NCBI RefSeq assembly: GCF_000717185.1 | Contig: NZ_JNYE01000089.1 | Span: 1 to 37,282, forward strand | Origin: Kitasatospora phosalacinea | Lineage (GTDB): Bacteria > Actinomycetota > Actinomycetes > Streptomycetales > Streptomycetaceae | Length of the DNA: 37,282 nt | Reading direction: 5' to 3' | Shown: one piece after another, positions 28,727 through 37,216 of the stretch | How the letters are laid out: the number at the start of each line of letters is the position of its first letter | Position numbering within the stretch: the stretch's first letter is position 1 | The notes under the pieces: model-generated | The model's database searches: none | Told to the model about the DNA's origin: nothing | The model's input: only the letters and a program-made list of their open reading frames with translations | Translations under genes and position numbers: made by a program

Positions 28727-31700
28727 TCAGGAGGGGAGGGCGGCCTCCGCCACCACCGGGTCGCCGCCCCCGACGGGCAGCACGGTGACGCGCAGGCGGT
28801 CGGCGGTGGCCGTGGCGGACAGCCGCAGGGTGCCGCCGGGCGCCGCGGCCAGCGCCCCCGCGAACGCCTCCCCGCCGACGGCCGCCGCCGCCCGGGCCGC
28901 CCCGGCCGGGAGGCCGCACCCGGCCAGCCAGCCGCGCAGCGCCGACCGGACGGCCGCCGACTCCTCCGGCCGGGCGGGCCGGGACAGCTCCAGCCGGCCC
29001 GGCTGCCGGTAGAGCAGCACCGCCACGTCGTCCTCGTAGCCGTCGGCGGGCGCCATCCGCGCCATCACGTGGTCCGGCAGGTCGGCGGTCGGCAGGTGCG
29101 CGCCCGACGCCACCGCGCGGGCCGCCGCCGCGATGCCCTCGGACAGGCTGCCGCGCCGCCGCTCCACCAGCCCGTCCGTGTACAGCAGCAGCGTGGAGCG
29201 GCCCGGCAGCACCACGACGGCCTCCGGCCGCGGCCGCCCCGTCCGGACCGCCAGCGGCAGCGAACGGCCCCCCTCCAGCAGGACGGCGCCGCCGTCCGCC
29301 CGGACCAGCACGCCCGGCGGGTGCCCGGCGCTGGAGTGCCGCAGCTCGCCGGTGGCCGGGTCCAGGACGCCGCAGAAGACGGTGGTGCAGACCGCCCCCG
29401 GGACGGTGGCGGCGAAGACGTCCAGCGCGGCCAGCGTCCGGGCCGGGCTCGGGTCCTGGAGCAGCAGCGCCCGGCAGGCGCTGCGCAGCTGGCCCATCAC
29501 GCTGGCCGCGGCCAGGCCCCGCCCCACGCAGTCGCCGACGATGATGCCCGTCCGGCCGTCCGGCAGCGGCACCGTGTCGTACCAGTCGCCGCCCACCTGC
29601 AGCGGCGGGGTGGCCGGCTCGTAGCGGACCGCGAAACCCTCCGGCAGCCGGTCCGGGCCCAGGATGGCGTGCTGCAGGGCGAGGGCCGTCTCGCGCTGCT
29701 GGTCGATCCGGTGGGCCCGGGCCAGCCCCTGGGCGAGCCGGCCGCCCAGCAGCGCGAGCAGCAGCTCGTCCTCCCGGGTGAAGGGCCGCTGCTCGCCCAG
29801 CTCCACCGCCAGGACCAGCGGCCCGGCCCGGTGCTCCAGCCGGACGCCCGTCCCGGCCGGGCCCGCCACCGGGGTGAGGGCGGGCCCGGCGGCCAGCTCC
29901 GCCAGGTGGCGCTCCGCCCCCGGCGGCAGCGCGGGGGAGGGGCCGGTGACGGTGAGCCGGGGCGGGGCGCCGGCGTCCGCCGGGTCGAAGCGGGCCGCCA
30001 CCACCCGGCGGGCCCGCCACAGCCCGCGCAGCTCGTCCAGCGCGCAGGCCAGCGCCTCCTCGACGTCGGCCGCCCGGGCCAGGCAGTCGGCGAGCGAGGC
30101 CAGCGCGCTCTCCCGCTGCACGGCGTAGTACTCGGCGGTCACGTCCCGGAAGGTGCCGACGGTGACGGTGCGCCCGGTCAGCGGGTCCGGGACGCGGTTG
30201 AAGGTGGAGTGCGCCCACACCCGGTGCCCGTCCCGGTGGGTGGCGGGCACGGTGGCGCTGCCGCGGTCGCCCGCCAGCGCCCCGGCGAGGGCGTCGGCGG
30301 ACTGCTGCCGGGCGTCCGGGTCCGCCTCCCGGTCCGCCCACCACGGGTGCGGCGGGGCGTACGGCAGCCCCTCGGGGCCGTACCCGAGCAGGTCCGTGAA
30401 GGCCGCGTTGATCCGGACCACCGCGCCCTCCTCGTCGCAGACGAAGAAGGCGTCCTGCAGCGAGTCGACCAGCGCCTCGCTCCACCGGGTGTGCCGCTCG
30501 CGCAGCCGCGCCAGCCGCAGCGCCGACCGCACCCGGGCCAGCAGGTCCGCCGCGGCGAACGGCTTGACCAGGTAGTCGTCCGCGCCCGACTCGAAACCGT
30601 CGATCGCGTCGTCCCGCCCGGCCCGCGCCGACAGCAGCAGCACCGGCAGGACGGCGGTGCGCGGATCCGCGCGCAGCGCCGCGACCAGCTGCAGGCCGTC
30701 CGTGCCCGGCATCATCACGTCGCTGATCACCAGGTCGGGCGCGGCCGAGCGGACGGCGGCCAGCGCCCGGGCGGCGTCGCCCACCGCGGTGACCCGGTGG
30801 CCCGCGCCGCCCAGGACCCGGGCCAGGTAGGCGCGCATGTCGGCGTTGTCGTCGACGACCAGGACGTGCGCGGGCCCGCCGTCGTCGGCCTCCGCCGCGG
30901 AGGCCGCGGAGGCCGCGGAGGCGGCGGAGGTCACGGGGGCGGCGGGCGCGGTCGGCCGGTCCGCGGCTTCCCAGCGGGCGGCCTCCTGGAGGAAGGACTC
31001 GGCGCCGTCGGCCGGGTCGCGGCGGGCCGGCGCCGCGGGGAGGACGGCCCCCGGGGCCAGCGGCAGGTCCACGGTGAACGCGGTGCCCCGCTCCGGGACG
31101 GACTCGGCGGTGACCGTCCCGCCGTGCAGCTCGACCAGATCCTTGACCAGGGCCAGGCCGATGCCGCTGCCCTCGTGAGAGCGCGCCCGGCCGCCCTCCA
31201 CCCGGTGGAAGCGGTCGAACAGGTGCGGCAGCTCCCCGGCGGGCACCCCCACCCCGGTGTCCGCCACGGTGACCTCGGCCCGCCCGTCCCGCTCGCGCAC
31301 CCGCACCCGGATCGCGCCCTCGAAGGTGAACTTCAGGGCGTTGCCGAGCAGGTTGAAGACCACCTTCTCCCACAGGCCCGGATCCAGCAGCACCGGGGCG
31401 CCCAGCGGCGCGCAGTCCACCTCCAGGGCCAGCCCGGCGCGCTGCACGGCCGAGCGGAACACCGAGGCCAGCCCGGCGGTCAGCCGCGCCAGGTCGACCG
31501 GCTCCGGGCGGGCCCGCATCCGGCCCGCCTCGATCCGGGAGAAGTCCAGCAGCGTGTTGACCAGCCGCTCCAGCCGCAGCGCGTTGCGCCGGACGGTCTC
31601 CACGTCCGCGCGGACGTCCGGGTCGGCGTTCCCCCCGGCGTCCGCGAACCGCTGTTGCAGGGCCTCGGCCGGCCCCGCGATCAGCGTCAGCGGCGTGCGG

Positions 31701-32773
31701 AACTCGTGGCTGATGTTGGAGAAGAACGCGGTCTTCGCCCGGTCCAGCTCCGCCAGCTGCTCGGCCCGCCGCTGCTGCGCCTCGTGGCTGCGCGCGCTCG
31801 CGACGCCCGCCGCCAACCGGCCCGCCACCAGGTCGACGAAGCCGAGCTGGGCGTCGTCCAGCGGCCGGTACCGGTTGAGGCCGGCCACCAGGAACCCGCT
31901 CGGCCCGTCCTCGCCCGGCCCGTCCAGCGGCACCACCCGGGCCTGCCGCGGCGGCTCCTCCCACGCCCCGCACGGCAGCTCCGCGAACGGGCCGCCCGCC
32001 AGCAGCGGCGTCGACGCCTCCCCGCCGCGCGCCGCCGCGACCGGCCACGGGCCCGGCCCGTCGGGCCCGACCCGGGCGGGCGCCGCCGGGTGACCGGCGG
32101 GCACGCCGGAGGAGGCGGCCAGCCGGGCACCGCCGTCCTCCTCGAACAGGTACGTCAGGGTGAACGGCAGGTCGTACGGGTTGCGGGCGAGCTGCCCGGC
32201 GGCGAAGGCGAGGAACTCCTCCTCCGTGCGCACCGTCCCCGGGGCGGAGCCCAGGTCGCGCAGCGTCGCCATCCGGCGCTCCGCGACCACCCGCTGGGTG
32301 TCCTCGCTGACCACGCACAGCACGCCCACCACCTCGTCGGCCTCGTCGCGCAGCGGGCTGTACGAGAAGGTGTGGTACGTCTCCTCCGGGAACCCGGAGC
32401 GCCGCAGCCACAGCAGCAGCGCCTCGTCCCAGGTCGCCTCGCCCGCGGCCAGCACGTGCTCGATCCGCGGCCCGGCCTCCTCCCAGACCTCCGCCCACAC
32501 CTCCCGGAACGGGCGGCCCAGCGCCCACGGGTACTTGCCGCCCAGCGTGTCGCGCCGGTACGCGCCGTTGCAGAAGAAGGTCAGCTCCGGGCCCCAGGCC
32601 ATCCACATCGAGAAGCGCGAGGACAGCACCAGGTCCACCGCCGAGCGCAGGCTCTGCGGCCACCGCGCCGGATCGCCCAGCGGCGTGGCCGCCCAGTCGA
32701 CCCGCGCCAGGTCGGCGCCCACCACCGGATCGGCACCGAACACCCCCCGCGCCCGCTCCCGTTCCCGCGCCAC
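28727..32773 (-). CDS. Hybrid kinase - SpoIIE phosphatase - anti-sigma ATPase fusion
   Basis: The 1348-aa protein combines a PAS-like N-terminal region (FSMWMAWGPELTFFCNGAYR), GAF, HisKA (FFSNISHEFRTPLTLIAG, His near 356), HATPase (GSGIGLALVKDLVELHGG), a receiver (VLVVDDNADMRAYL; VISDVMMPGTDG, Asp near 686), PAS, GAF, a SpoIIE domain (about 1040-1245: VGGDWYDTVPL, IVGDCVGRG, LLYTDGLVERR) and a C-terminal HATPase_c_2 piece like RsbW (AAVRSALRGWLAGCGLPAGA). It could sense a signal, phosphorylate itself, and both dephosphorylate and bind STAS partners. GTG 32773 follows GGAGGG by 6 nt. A divergent STAS gene starts 99 nt away. The RsbW-like end lacks a clear conserved Asn box. Confidence 0.88.
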   Translation of the reverse strand: MARERERARGVFGADPVVGADLARVDWAATPLGDPARWPQSLRSAVDLVLSSRFSMWMAWGPELTFFCNGAYRRDTLGGKYPWALGRPFREVWAEVWEEAGPRIEHVLAAGEATWDEALLLWLRRSGFPEETYHTFSYSPLRDEADEVVGVLCVVSEDTQRVVAERRMATLRDLGSAPGTVRTEEEFLAFAAGQLARNPYDLPFTLTYLFEEDGGARLAASSGVPAGHPAAPARVGPDGPGPWPVAAARGGEASTPLLAGGPFAELPCGAWEEPPRQARVVPLDGPGEDGPSGFLVAGLNRYRPLDDAQLGFVDLVAGRLAAGVASARSHEAQQRRAEQLAELDRAKTAFFSNISHEFRTPLTLIAGPAEALQQRFADAGGNADPDVRADVETVRRNALRLERLVNTLLDFSRIEAGRMRARPEPVDLARLTAGLASVFRSAVQRAGLALEVDCAPLGAPVLLDPGLWEKVVFNLLGNALKFTFEGAIRVRVRERDGRAEVTVADTGVGVPAGELPHLFDRFHRVEGGRARSHEGSGIGLALVKDLVELHGGTVTAESVPERGTAFTVDLPLAPGAVLPAAPARRDPADGAESFLQEAARWEAADRPTAPAAPVTSAASAASAASAAEADDGGPAHVLVVDDNADMRAYLARVLGGAGHRVTAVGDAARALAAVRSAAPDLVISDVMMPGTDGLQLVAALRADPRTAVLPVLLLSARAGRDDAIDGFESGADDYLVKPFAAADLLARVRSALRLARLRERHTRWSEALVDSLQDAFFVCDEEGAVVRINAAFTDLLGYGPEGLPYAPPHPWWADREADPDARQQSADALAGALAGDRGSATVPATHRDGHRVWAHSTFNRVPDPLTGRTVTVGTFRDVTAEYYAVQRESALASLADCLARAADVEEALACALDELRGLWRARRVVAARFDPADAGAPPRLTVTGPSPALPPGAERHLAELAAGPALTPVAGPAGTGVRLEHRAGPLVLAVELGEQRPFTREDELLLALLGGRLAQGLARAHRIDQQRETALALQHAILGPDRLPEGFAVRYEPATPPLQVGGDWYDTVPLPDGRTGIIVGDCVGRGLAAASVMGQLRSACRALLLQDPSPARTLAALDVFAATVPGAVCTTVFCGVLDPATGELRHSSAGHPPGVLVRADGGAVLLEGGRSLPLAVRTGRPRPEAVVVLPGRSTLLLYTDGLVERRRGSLSEGIAAAARAVASGAHLPTADLPDHVMARMAPADGYEDDVAVLLYRQPGRLELSRPARPEESAAVRSALRGWLAGCGLPAGAARAAAAVGGEAFAGALAAAPGGTLRLSATATADRLRVTVLPVGGGDPVVAEAALPS

Positions 32774-32872
32774 CGGGCTCCCTCCTCCGACTCCTCCGAC
32801 CCGACCCGGCACCGCCGGACGCGGCGCCACCGCCACACACATTGTGCCGGGAACGGCCCCGGCCCCGGACGG

Positions 32873-33226
32873 ATGCCCGCTCCCCGCCGCGGCAACCACC
32901 CCGCCCCGCCCCCGCCCTGCCCCGCCCCCGCCCTGCCCACGGTCGACGAGGCCGTCGCCCGCAGCACCGGCACCCTCGTCCTGGACGTCTCGGCGGTCAC
33001 CTTCGCCGACTCCTCCACCCTGCGGACGCTGGTCCTGGCGCAGCAGCGGATGGAGGCGGCGGACGGCGCGCTGGTCCTGCTCGGACCGCTCGGGCCCGCG
33101 CTCCGGCGGCTGCTGGAGATCACCGCGACCGACGGCTACTTCACCGTCGCCGACAGCCTGCCGCTGGCCCTGGCGGCGGCCGGGGAACTCCTGCGCCGCG
33201 ACCCGCACGCCACCGGGACCGGCTGA
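32873..33226 (+). CDS. Short STAS-domain (anti-anti-sigma-like) protein
   Basis: A 117-aa frame contains the second half of a STAS domain: TLVLDVSAVTFADSSTLRTL, with the likely phosphorylatable serine at 47 or 48, then LVLLGPLGPALRRLLEITA and YFTVADSLPLALA. The first strands of a normal STAS domain are missing and replaced by a Pro-rich stretch, and no strong ribosome site precedes ATG 32873, so it may be truncated or the true start misread. Its place between a SpoIIE phosphatase and an RsbW-like gene suits a partner-switching role. Confidence 0.6.
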   Translation: MPAPRRGNHPAPPPPCPAPALPTVDEAVARSTGTLVLDVSAVTFADSSTLRTLVLAQQRMEAADGALVLLGPLGPALRRLLEITATDGYFTVADSLPLALAAAGELLRRDPHATGTG

Positions 33227-33341
33227 CCCGGAGCCCGCCCGCGCCGCATCATCCGCCCCTGCCGGGGCAAAAGCACTTCGATCCCTCGCCCGGCCTCAGC
33301 GGCCGGCACGAACGGTGCCGTAGACGATTCGAGGTCGTTCC

Positions 33342-33806
33342 ATGTCCCACGACGACGCCCTGCCGCTCACCCCGGAGGCCGCCGTCCCCGAAGGCCGGCC
33401 GCCCGAGCCCGCGCGGCCGCCCGAGCCGGTGCGACTGCCCGAACCGGTACGGACGGCGGGCCAGGCCCGCAGCGCCCTCGCCCGGCTGCTGGACGCGGCC
33501 GGGCACCCCGGCGGCCGGGTGCTGGCCGACGCGCAGCTCGCGGTCACCGAACTCGTCGCCAACGCGCTGCGCCACGGCGGCGGCCTGACCTGCTTCGACG
33601 CCCGCCTCGGCGCCTGCGGCACCGAACTGGTCGTCGACGTCGAGGACGGCGACGACCGCCACCCCGTCGCCCAGCGGCTGCACGACCGCGACCCCGCCAC
33701 CGCCGGGGGCCGCGGCTGGGCCATCGTCCAGGCCCTCGCCGCGACCTGCCAGGTCGTCCCGCTGCCCGCGGGCGGCAAGCGCATCCGGGTGACCTTCGCG
33801 CTGTGA
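33342..33806 (+). CDS. RsbW-like ATP-binding anti-sigma/regulatory kinase
   Basis: The 154-aa protein has an ATPase fold of the HATPase_c_2 type: N-box LAVTELVANALRHGG (Glu70, Asn74), VDVEDGD at 99-105 and the glycine-rich GGRGWAIVQALA at 122-133. Such proteins bind sigma factors or phosphorylate STAS proteins. A Pro-rich N-terminal tail (RPPEPARPPEPVRLPEPVR) is unusual. ATG 33342 has GAGG 7 nt ahead. It follows the STAS gene by 115 nt on the same strand. Confidence 0.87.
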   Translation: MSHDDALPLTPEAAVPEGRPPEPARPPEPVRLPEPVRTAGQARSALARLLDAAGHPGGRVLADAQLAVTELVANALRHGGGLTCFDARLGACGTELVVDVEDGDDRHPVAQRLHDRDPATAGGRGWAIVQALAATCQVVPLPAGGKRIRVTFAL

Positions 33807-33867
33807 CCCCCGGCCGGGCGGCTACCGTGGCGGTGGACCGACGCCCGCCGCACGGAGGAGGACCGGC

Positions 33868-34308
33868 ATGGCGGTCAAACGGATGGACAACGTCCTGGTG
33901 GTGGTCGACGACCTCGACGCCGCCGTCGCCTTCTTCGTCGAACTCGGCCTGGAGCTGGAGGGCCGCGGCCCGCTCGAATGGAGCGGCGCCGAACGCGTCA
34001 TCGGGCTCCGCGACGTCCGGCAGGACGTGGCGATGCTGCGCGTCCCGGGCGGCCACGGCCGGGTGGAGCTGGCGAAGTTCCACCGGCCCCGCGCCCTCGC
34101 CCCCGAACCGCGGGACGCCCCGGCGAACACGCTGGGCCTGCGCCGGATGATGTTCGCCGTCGACGACCTCGACGACGTGCTGGAACGGCTGCGGGCCCGC
34201 GGCGCCGAACTCGTCGACGAGATCGTCCGCTACGGGGACGTCTACCGGCTCTGCTACGTCCGCGGCCCCGAGGGCCTCGTCGTCGGGCTCGCCGAGGAAC
34301 TCGGCTGA
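33868..34308 (+). CDS. VOC-family (glyoxalase/bleomycin-resistance-like) protein
   Basis: The 146-aa protein has two beta-alpha-beta-beta-beta halves: VLVVVDDLDAAVAFFVELGL then MMFAVDDLDDVLERLRARGA, ending YVRGPEGLVVGLAEEL. This is the vicinal-oxygen-chelate fold used by glyoxalases, dioxygenases and antibiotic-binding proteins; the substrate cannot be told. ATG 33868 follows GGAGGAG (33854-33860) by 7 nt. Confidence 0.87.
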   Translation: MAVKRMDNVLVVVDDLDAAVAFFVELGLELEGRGPLEWSGAERVIGLRDVRQDVAMLRVPGGHGRVELAKFHRPRALAPEPRDAPANTLGLRRMMFAVDDLDDVLERLRARGAELVDEIVRYGDVYRLCYVRGPEGLVVGLAEELG

Positions 34309-34339
34309 GCGGGCACCGGAAAATCGGAGGATTCGATCG

Positions 34340-34546
34340 GTGACGGCAGGTCAGACTGGGCCCGTGGACACTGATCGCCGCCCGCTGTGGCAGCCCTTCT
34401 CCGAGACCGCCACCCACCGGCCGCTGCGCCCCCGCGACGGGCAGCGGCCCGCGCCGGTCGACGCCTCGCCCTTCCTCGAACCCGGCCCGGCGGCCGCCCG
34501 CGGGCCCGAGGCGCCCCGCCCCGGCGCCGGGCGCCCCGCCGACTGA
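34340..34546 (+). CDS. Small hypothetical protein
   Basis: A 68-aa Pro/Arg-rich frame beginning at GTG 34340, with GGAGG at 34326-34330, and containing RRPLWQPFSETATHRPLRPR. No known domain. A second GTG at 34364 is possible. It ends in the stem-loop before the convergent oxidoreductase gene. Coding potential is modest; it may be a real small protein or chance. Confidence 0.4.
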   Translation: MTAGQTGPVDTDRRPLWQPFSETATHRPLRPRDGQRPAPVDASPFLEPGPAAARGPEAPRPGAGRPAD

Positions 34547-34567
34547 CCGGGCCCGGCCCGGCCCGGT
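34546..34567. terminator. Stem-loop between convergent genes
   Basis: ACCGGGC (34546-34552) pairs with GCCCGGT (34561-34567) between the stop at 34546 and the oxidoreductase stop at 34579. Position and 7-bp GC stem suit a bidirectional terminator. Confidence 0.45.
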
Positions 34568-34578
34568 CCTCCGTCCGC

Positions 34579-35835
34579 TCAGCCGCCCGGCCGGGCGCCC
34601 CGCCCGGCCGCCAGGTCGGCCAGCACCTCGCGGGCCGCCCGCGCCCCCGACGCCAGCGCGCCCTGCACCGAACCGGTCGCCCGGTGGTCGCCGCACACGT
34701 ACCGGCCCGGTGCCCACCGGCTGCGGCGGGTCAGCGGGTGCGGGGCGGGCATCGCGGGCAGCGCGCCGGGGATCCGGTACGCGGCCAGCGGCTCCCAGTC
34801 CGAGGTGTCGCAGCCGTACAGCTCCGCCAGCCGCAGCCGCACCGCAGGCTCCTCGGCGGCCGTGCCGAGCACCGAGGTCGACACCAGCGACCGCCCCGGC
34901 GGGGCGCAGCCCGGCACCACCTCCGACAGCACCACCGAGTTCAGCAGCCGCCGGTCGCCGTCCACCAGCAGCGTCGGTCCGGCCAGCGGGCTGCGCTCCG
35001 CCGCGTGGTAGAAGGTCGTCACCGCGCGGGTCGGCGGCACCGGGAGACCGGGCAGCAGCGCCGCGGCCGCCGCGGGCTCGGCGGCCACCACCACGCAGCG
35101 CGCCGCGAGCTCCCGGCCGTCCGCCAGCAGCACCCCGCCCCGGTGCACCGCGGCCACCGGGGCGTCCAGCTCCAGCACCCCCGGGGGCAGCAGCGCGGCC
35201 AGCGCCGCCGGGACCGCCCCGATGCCCGCCGCCGGGAGCGTCAGCGTCCCCCGGACCATGCTGCGCCAGTACAGGTGGAACACCCGGGCGGAGGTGGCCA
35301 GTTCGTCCTCCAGGAAGACCCCGGCCAGGAACGGGCGCAGCACCCCGTCGACGGTCGTCCGCGAGACGCCCGCCCCGCGCAGCGCCGCCGCCGTCGGCAC
35401 GTCGCGCCCACGCCGCAGGACCGCGGCGGGCAGCAGGGCGTCCCGCACGGTCAGCGCGCCGAGCACCGCCGCGTCCCGGGCCGGGACCACCCGCCCGCGC
35501 AGCAGGTCGCCCGCCAGGTCCGGGCGGCGCAGCGGGTCGACCACCCGGCGGGGCCCGGCCCGGCCCGCCAGCACGAAGCCCGGCGTGAACGGGTGCAGGC
35601 GCAGCGGGCGCAGGTCCAGTCGGCGCCGCACCTGCGGGTAGGAGGTGTTGAAGACCTGGAAGCCCCGGTCCAGCCGGAAGCCGTCGCGCACGTCGGTGCG
35701 CATCCGCCCGCCCACCGCGTCCGAGGCCTCCAGCAGCCGCACCCGCCACCCGGCCGCCGCGACGTCCAGCGCGCAGGCCAGCCCCGCCGCCCCGGCGCCC
35801 ACCACCGCCACGTCCACCGCACCGCTCGCGTCCAC
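34579..35835 (-). CDS. FAD-dependent oxidoreductase (protoporphyrinogen oxidase/desaturase-like)
   Basis: The 418-aa protein starts with an FAD-binding fold (DVAVVGAGAAGLACALDVAA, then LLEASDAVGGRMRTDV) and the RLDRGFQVFNTSYPQ segment typical of amine-oxidase and desaturase relatives, and ends with the second cofactor motif (YVCGDHRATGSVQGALASG). GTG 35835 has AGGAG 5 nt upstream. It diverges from the MpaB-like gene across 120 nt. The specific substrate is unknown. Confidence 0.88.
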   Translation of the reverse strand: MDASGAVDVAVVGAGAAGLACALDVAAAGWRVRLLEASDAVGGRMRTDVRDGFRLDRGFQVFNTSYPQVRRRLDLRPLRLHPFTPGFVLAGRAGPRRVVDPLRRPDLAGDLLRGRVVPARDAAVLGALTVRDALLPAAVLRRGRDVPTAAALRGAGVSRTTVDGVLRPFLAGVFLEDELATSARVFHLYWRSMVRGTLTLPAAGIGAVPAALAALLPPGVLELDAPVAAVHRGGVLLADGRELAARCVVVAAEPAAAAALLPGLPVPPTRAVTTFYHAAERSPLAGPTLLVDGDRRLLNSVVLSEVVPGCAPPGRSLVSTSVLGTAAEEPAVRLRLAELYGCDTSDWEPLAAYRIPGALPAMPAPHPLTRRSRWAPGRYVCGDHRATGSVQGALASGARAAREVLADLAAGRGARPGG

Positions 35836-35955
35836 CGCGCTCCTCCCGTCCTCGACGCCCGCCCCGACGGCGGGGCGGCCCGTACCGATTCGGAGCCGAC
35901 CCGGCGGACGGATGGGGCCGCCCGGCCGCCCGGGGCACGGACTACCGTGGAGGGC

Positions 35956-36816
35956 ATGGACGCGGAACGGGCGGGCCCGCGGGAACGGCTCGGCGCGGCC
36001 CTGTTCGCCAAGGTGGCCGGGCCGGAGGGCCCCGCCGTCCGGCAGCGCATCCACGGCACCCCGGGGCCGCGCCGGTTCGGCCCGGAACGGCCGATCCGGC
36101 GGGTGCACGGCGACGCCGCGATGTTCGTCGGCGGCCTCGCCGCGCTGCTGGTCCAGTCGCTGCACCCGTCGGCCATGGCGGCGGTCGCCGCGCACTCCGG
36201 CTACCGCAGCGACCCCTGGGGCAGGCTCCAGCGCACCAGCACCTTCCTCGCCGTCACCACCTTCGGCACCGAGCAGGACGCCCGGGCCGCCGTGGAGCGC
36301 GTCCGCGCCGTGCACGCCCGGATCCGCGGCGCCACGGCCGCCGGAGTCCCCTACCGGGCCGACGACCCGCACCTGCTGGCCTGGGTGCACGCGGCGGAGA
36401 CCGACAGCTTCCTGCGCGCCCACCAGGCGTACGGGGCCGCGCCGCTCGACGCGGCGGGCTGCGACGGCTACGTGGCCGACACCGCGGAGGTCGCCGCCGA
36501 CCTCGGCGTCGAGCGGCCGCCCCGCAGCCGCGCGGAGCTCGACGCGGTGCTCCGCGCCTACCGGCCCGAGCTCGCCAGGACGGCCGAGGCCCGCGAGGCT
36601 GCCCGCTTCCTGCTGCTCCACCCGCCGCTGCCGTGGGCCGTCCGCCCCGTCTACGGCGCGCTGGCGGCCGCCGCCGCGGGCCTGCCCGCCCCCGAGCACC
36701 GCGCCCTGCTGGGCCTGCCGGCCGACCGGCTGAGCGCCGCCGCGGCCCGCCCGCTCGGCCTGGCCGTGGTGCGGGCGATCCGGTGGGCGATGCCGGTGCC
36801 GCGGGAGCGGGCCTGA
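35956..36816 (+). CDS. MpaB-family (DUF2236) oxygenase-like protein
   Basis: The 286-aa protein fits the MpaB/DUF2236 family, named for rubber-degrading and mycophenolic-acid oxygenases: RRVHGDAAMFVGGLAALLVQ, LHPSAMAAVAAHS, RLQRTSTFLAVTTFGT and LLAWVHAAETDSFLRAHQ. The histidines in HPSAM and WVHAAE are the usual haem or metal ligand candidates of the family. Start ATG 35956 has GGAGGG very close; an in-frame GTG at 35947 is possible. It is divergent from the oxidoreductase, suggesting a joint redox function. Confidence 0.85.
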   Translation: MDAERAGPRERLGAALFAKVAGPEGPAVRQRIHGTPGPRRFGPERPIRRVHGDAAMFVGGLAALLVQSLHPSAMAAVAAHSGYRSDPWGRLQRTSTFLAVTTFGTEQDARAAVERVRAVHARIRGATAAGVPYRADDPHLLAWVHAAETDSFLRAHQAYGAAPLDAAGCDGYVADTAEVAADLGVERPPRSRAELDAVLRAYRPELARTAEAREAARFLLLHPPLPWAVRPVYGALAAAAAGLPAPEHRALLGLPADRLSAAAARPLGLAVVRAIRWAMPVPRERA

Positions 36817-36837
36817 CCGGGCGGGCCCGAAGAGGGG

Positions 36838-36862
36838 GAATGTTTCCGGACAACCCGGGCAT
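36838..36862 (+). promoter_or_regulatory. SigB-like promoter ahead of csbD-like gene
   Basis: GAAT (36838-36841), then 15 nt, then GGGCAT (36857-36862) fits the GNNT-N14/16-GGGTAT pattern of Streptomyces SigB-group promoters with one mismatch (C for T). The following gene is CsbD-like, a classical SigB-regulon stress product. The -10 lies 43 nt before its ATG. Confidence 0.45.
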
Positions 36863-36905
36863 ACGGAACTGCGTCAGTGACGGAACGACCGGTCGGGAGG
36901 CCACG

Positions 36906-37079
36906 ATGAGCACGGGTGACAAGATCCAGAACGCCGGGGACAAGGTCAAGGGCACCGCCAAGGAGGCCGCGGGCAAGGCGGTCGGCAACGAGCGGCTGCA
37001 GGCCGAGGGCAAGGCCGACAAGGCCAAGGGCGACGTCAAGCAGGCCGGCGAGAAGGTCAAGGACGCCTTCAAGGACTGA
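36906..37079 (+). CDS. CsbD-family stress protein
   Basis: A 57-aa hydrophilic Lys/Ala/Gly-rich protein: IQNAGDKVKGTAKEAAGKAV, then NERLQAEGKADKAKGDVKQA. This is the CsbD repeat pattern. CsbD-like proteins are general stress proteins of unknown mechanism, usually under SigB. ATG 36906 has GGGAGG 5 nt ahead. Its presence near STAS, RsbW and SpoIIE genes fits a stress regulon. Confidence 0.9.
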   Translation: MSTGDKIQNAGDKVKGTAKEAAGKAVGNERLQAEGKADKAKGDVKQAGEKVKDAFKD

Positions 37080-37161
37080 GCCGCCCGCCCAGCCGGAGGG
37101 GCCCGGACCGTCCGTACGGATGCTGTTGGTGAATTGCGACTGATCGACTGCGGTCGGTGAT

Positions 37162-37193
37162 GCCGGTCTCCGAGACTTGTCTCGGAGACCGGC
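37162..37193 (+). repeat. 14-bp inverted repeat before a transposase gene
   Basis: GCCGGTCTCCGAGA (37162-37175) pairs perfectly with 37180-37193 around the loop CTTG. It lies 23 nt ahead of the transposase start. Such hairpins at insertion-sequence edges stop outside transcripts from reading into the transposase gene. Confidence 0.6.
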
Positions 37194-37216
37194 GTTCGTT
37201 GTTGTGGGGGTGTGTA

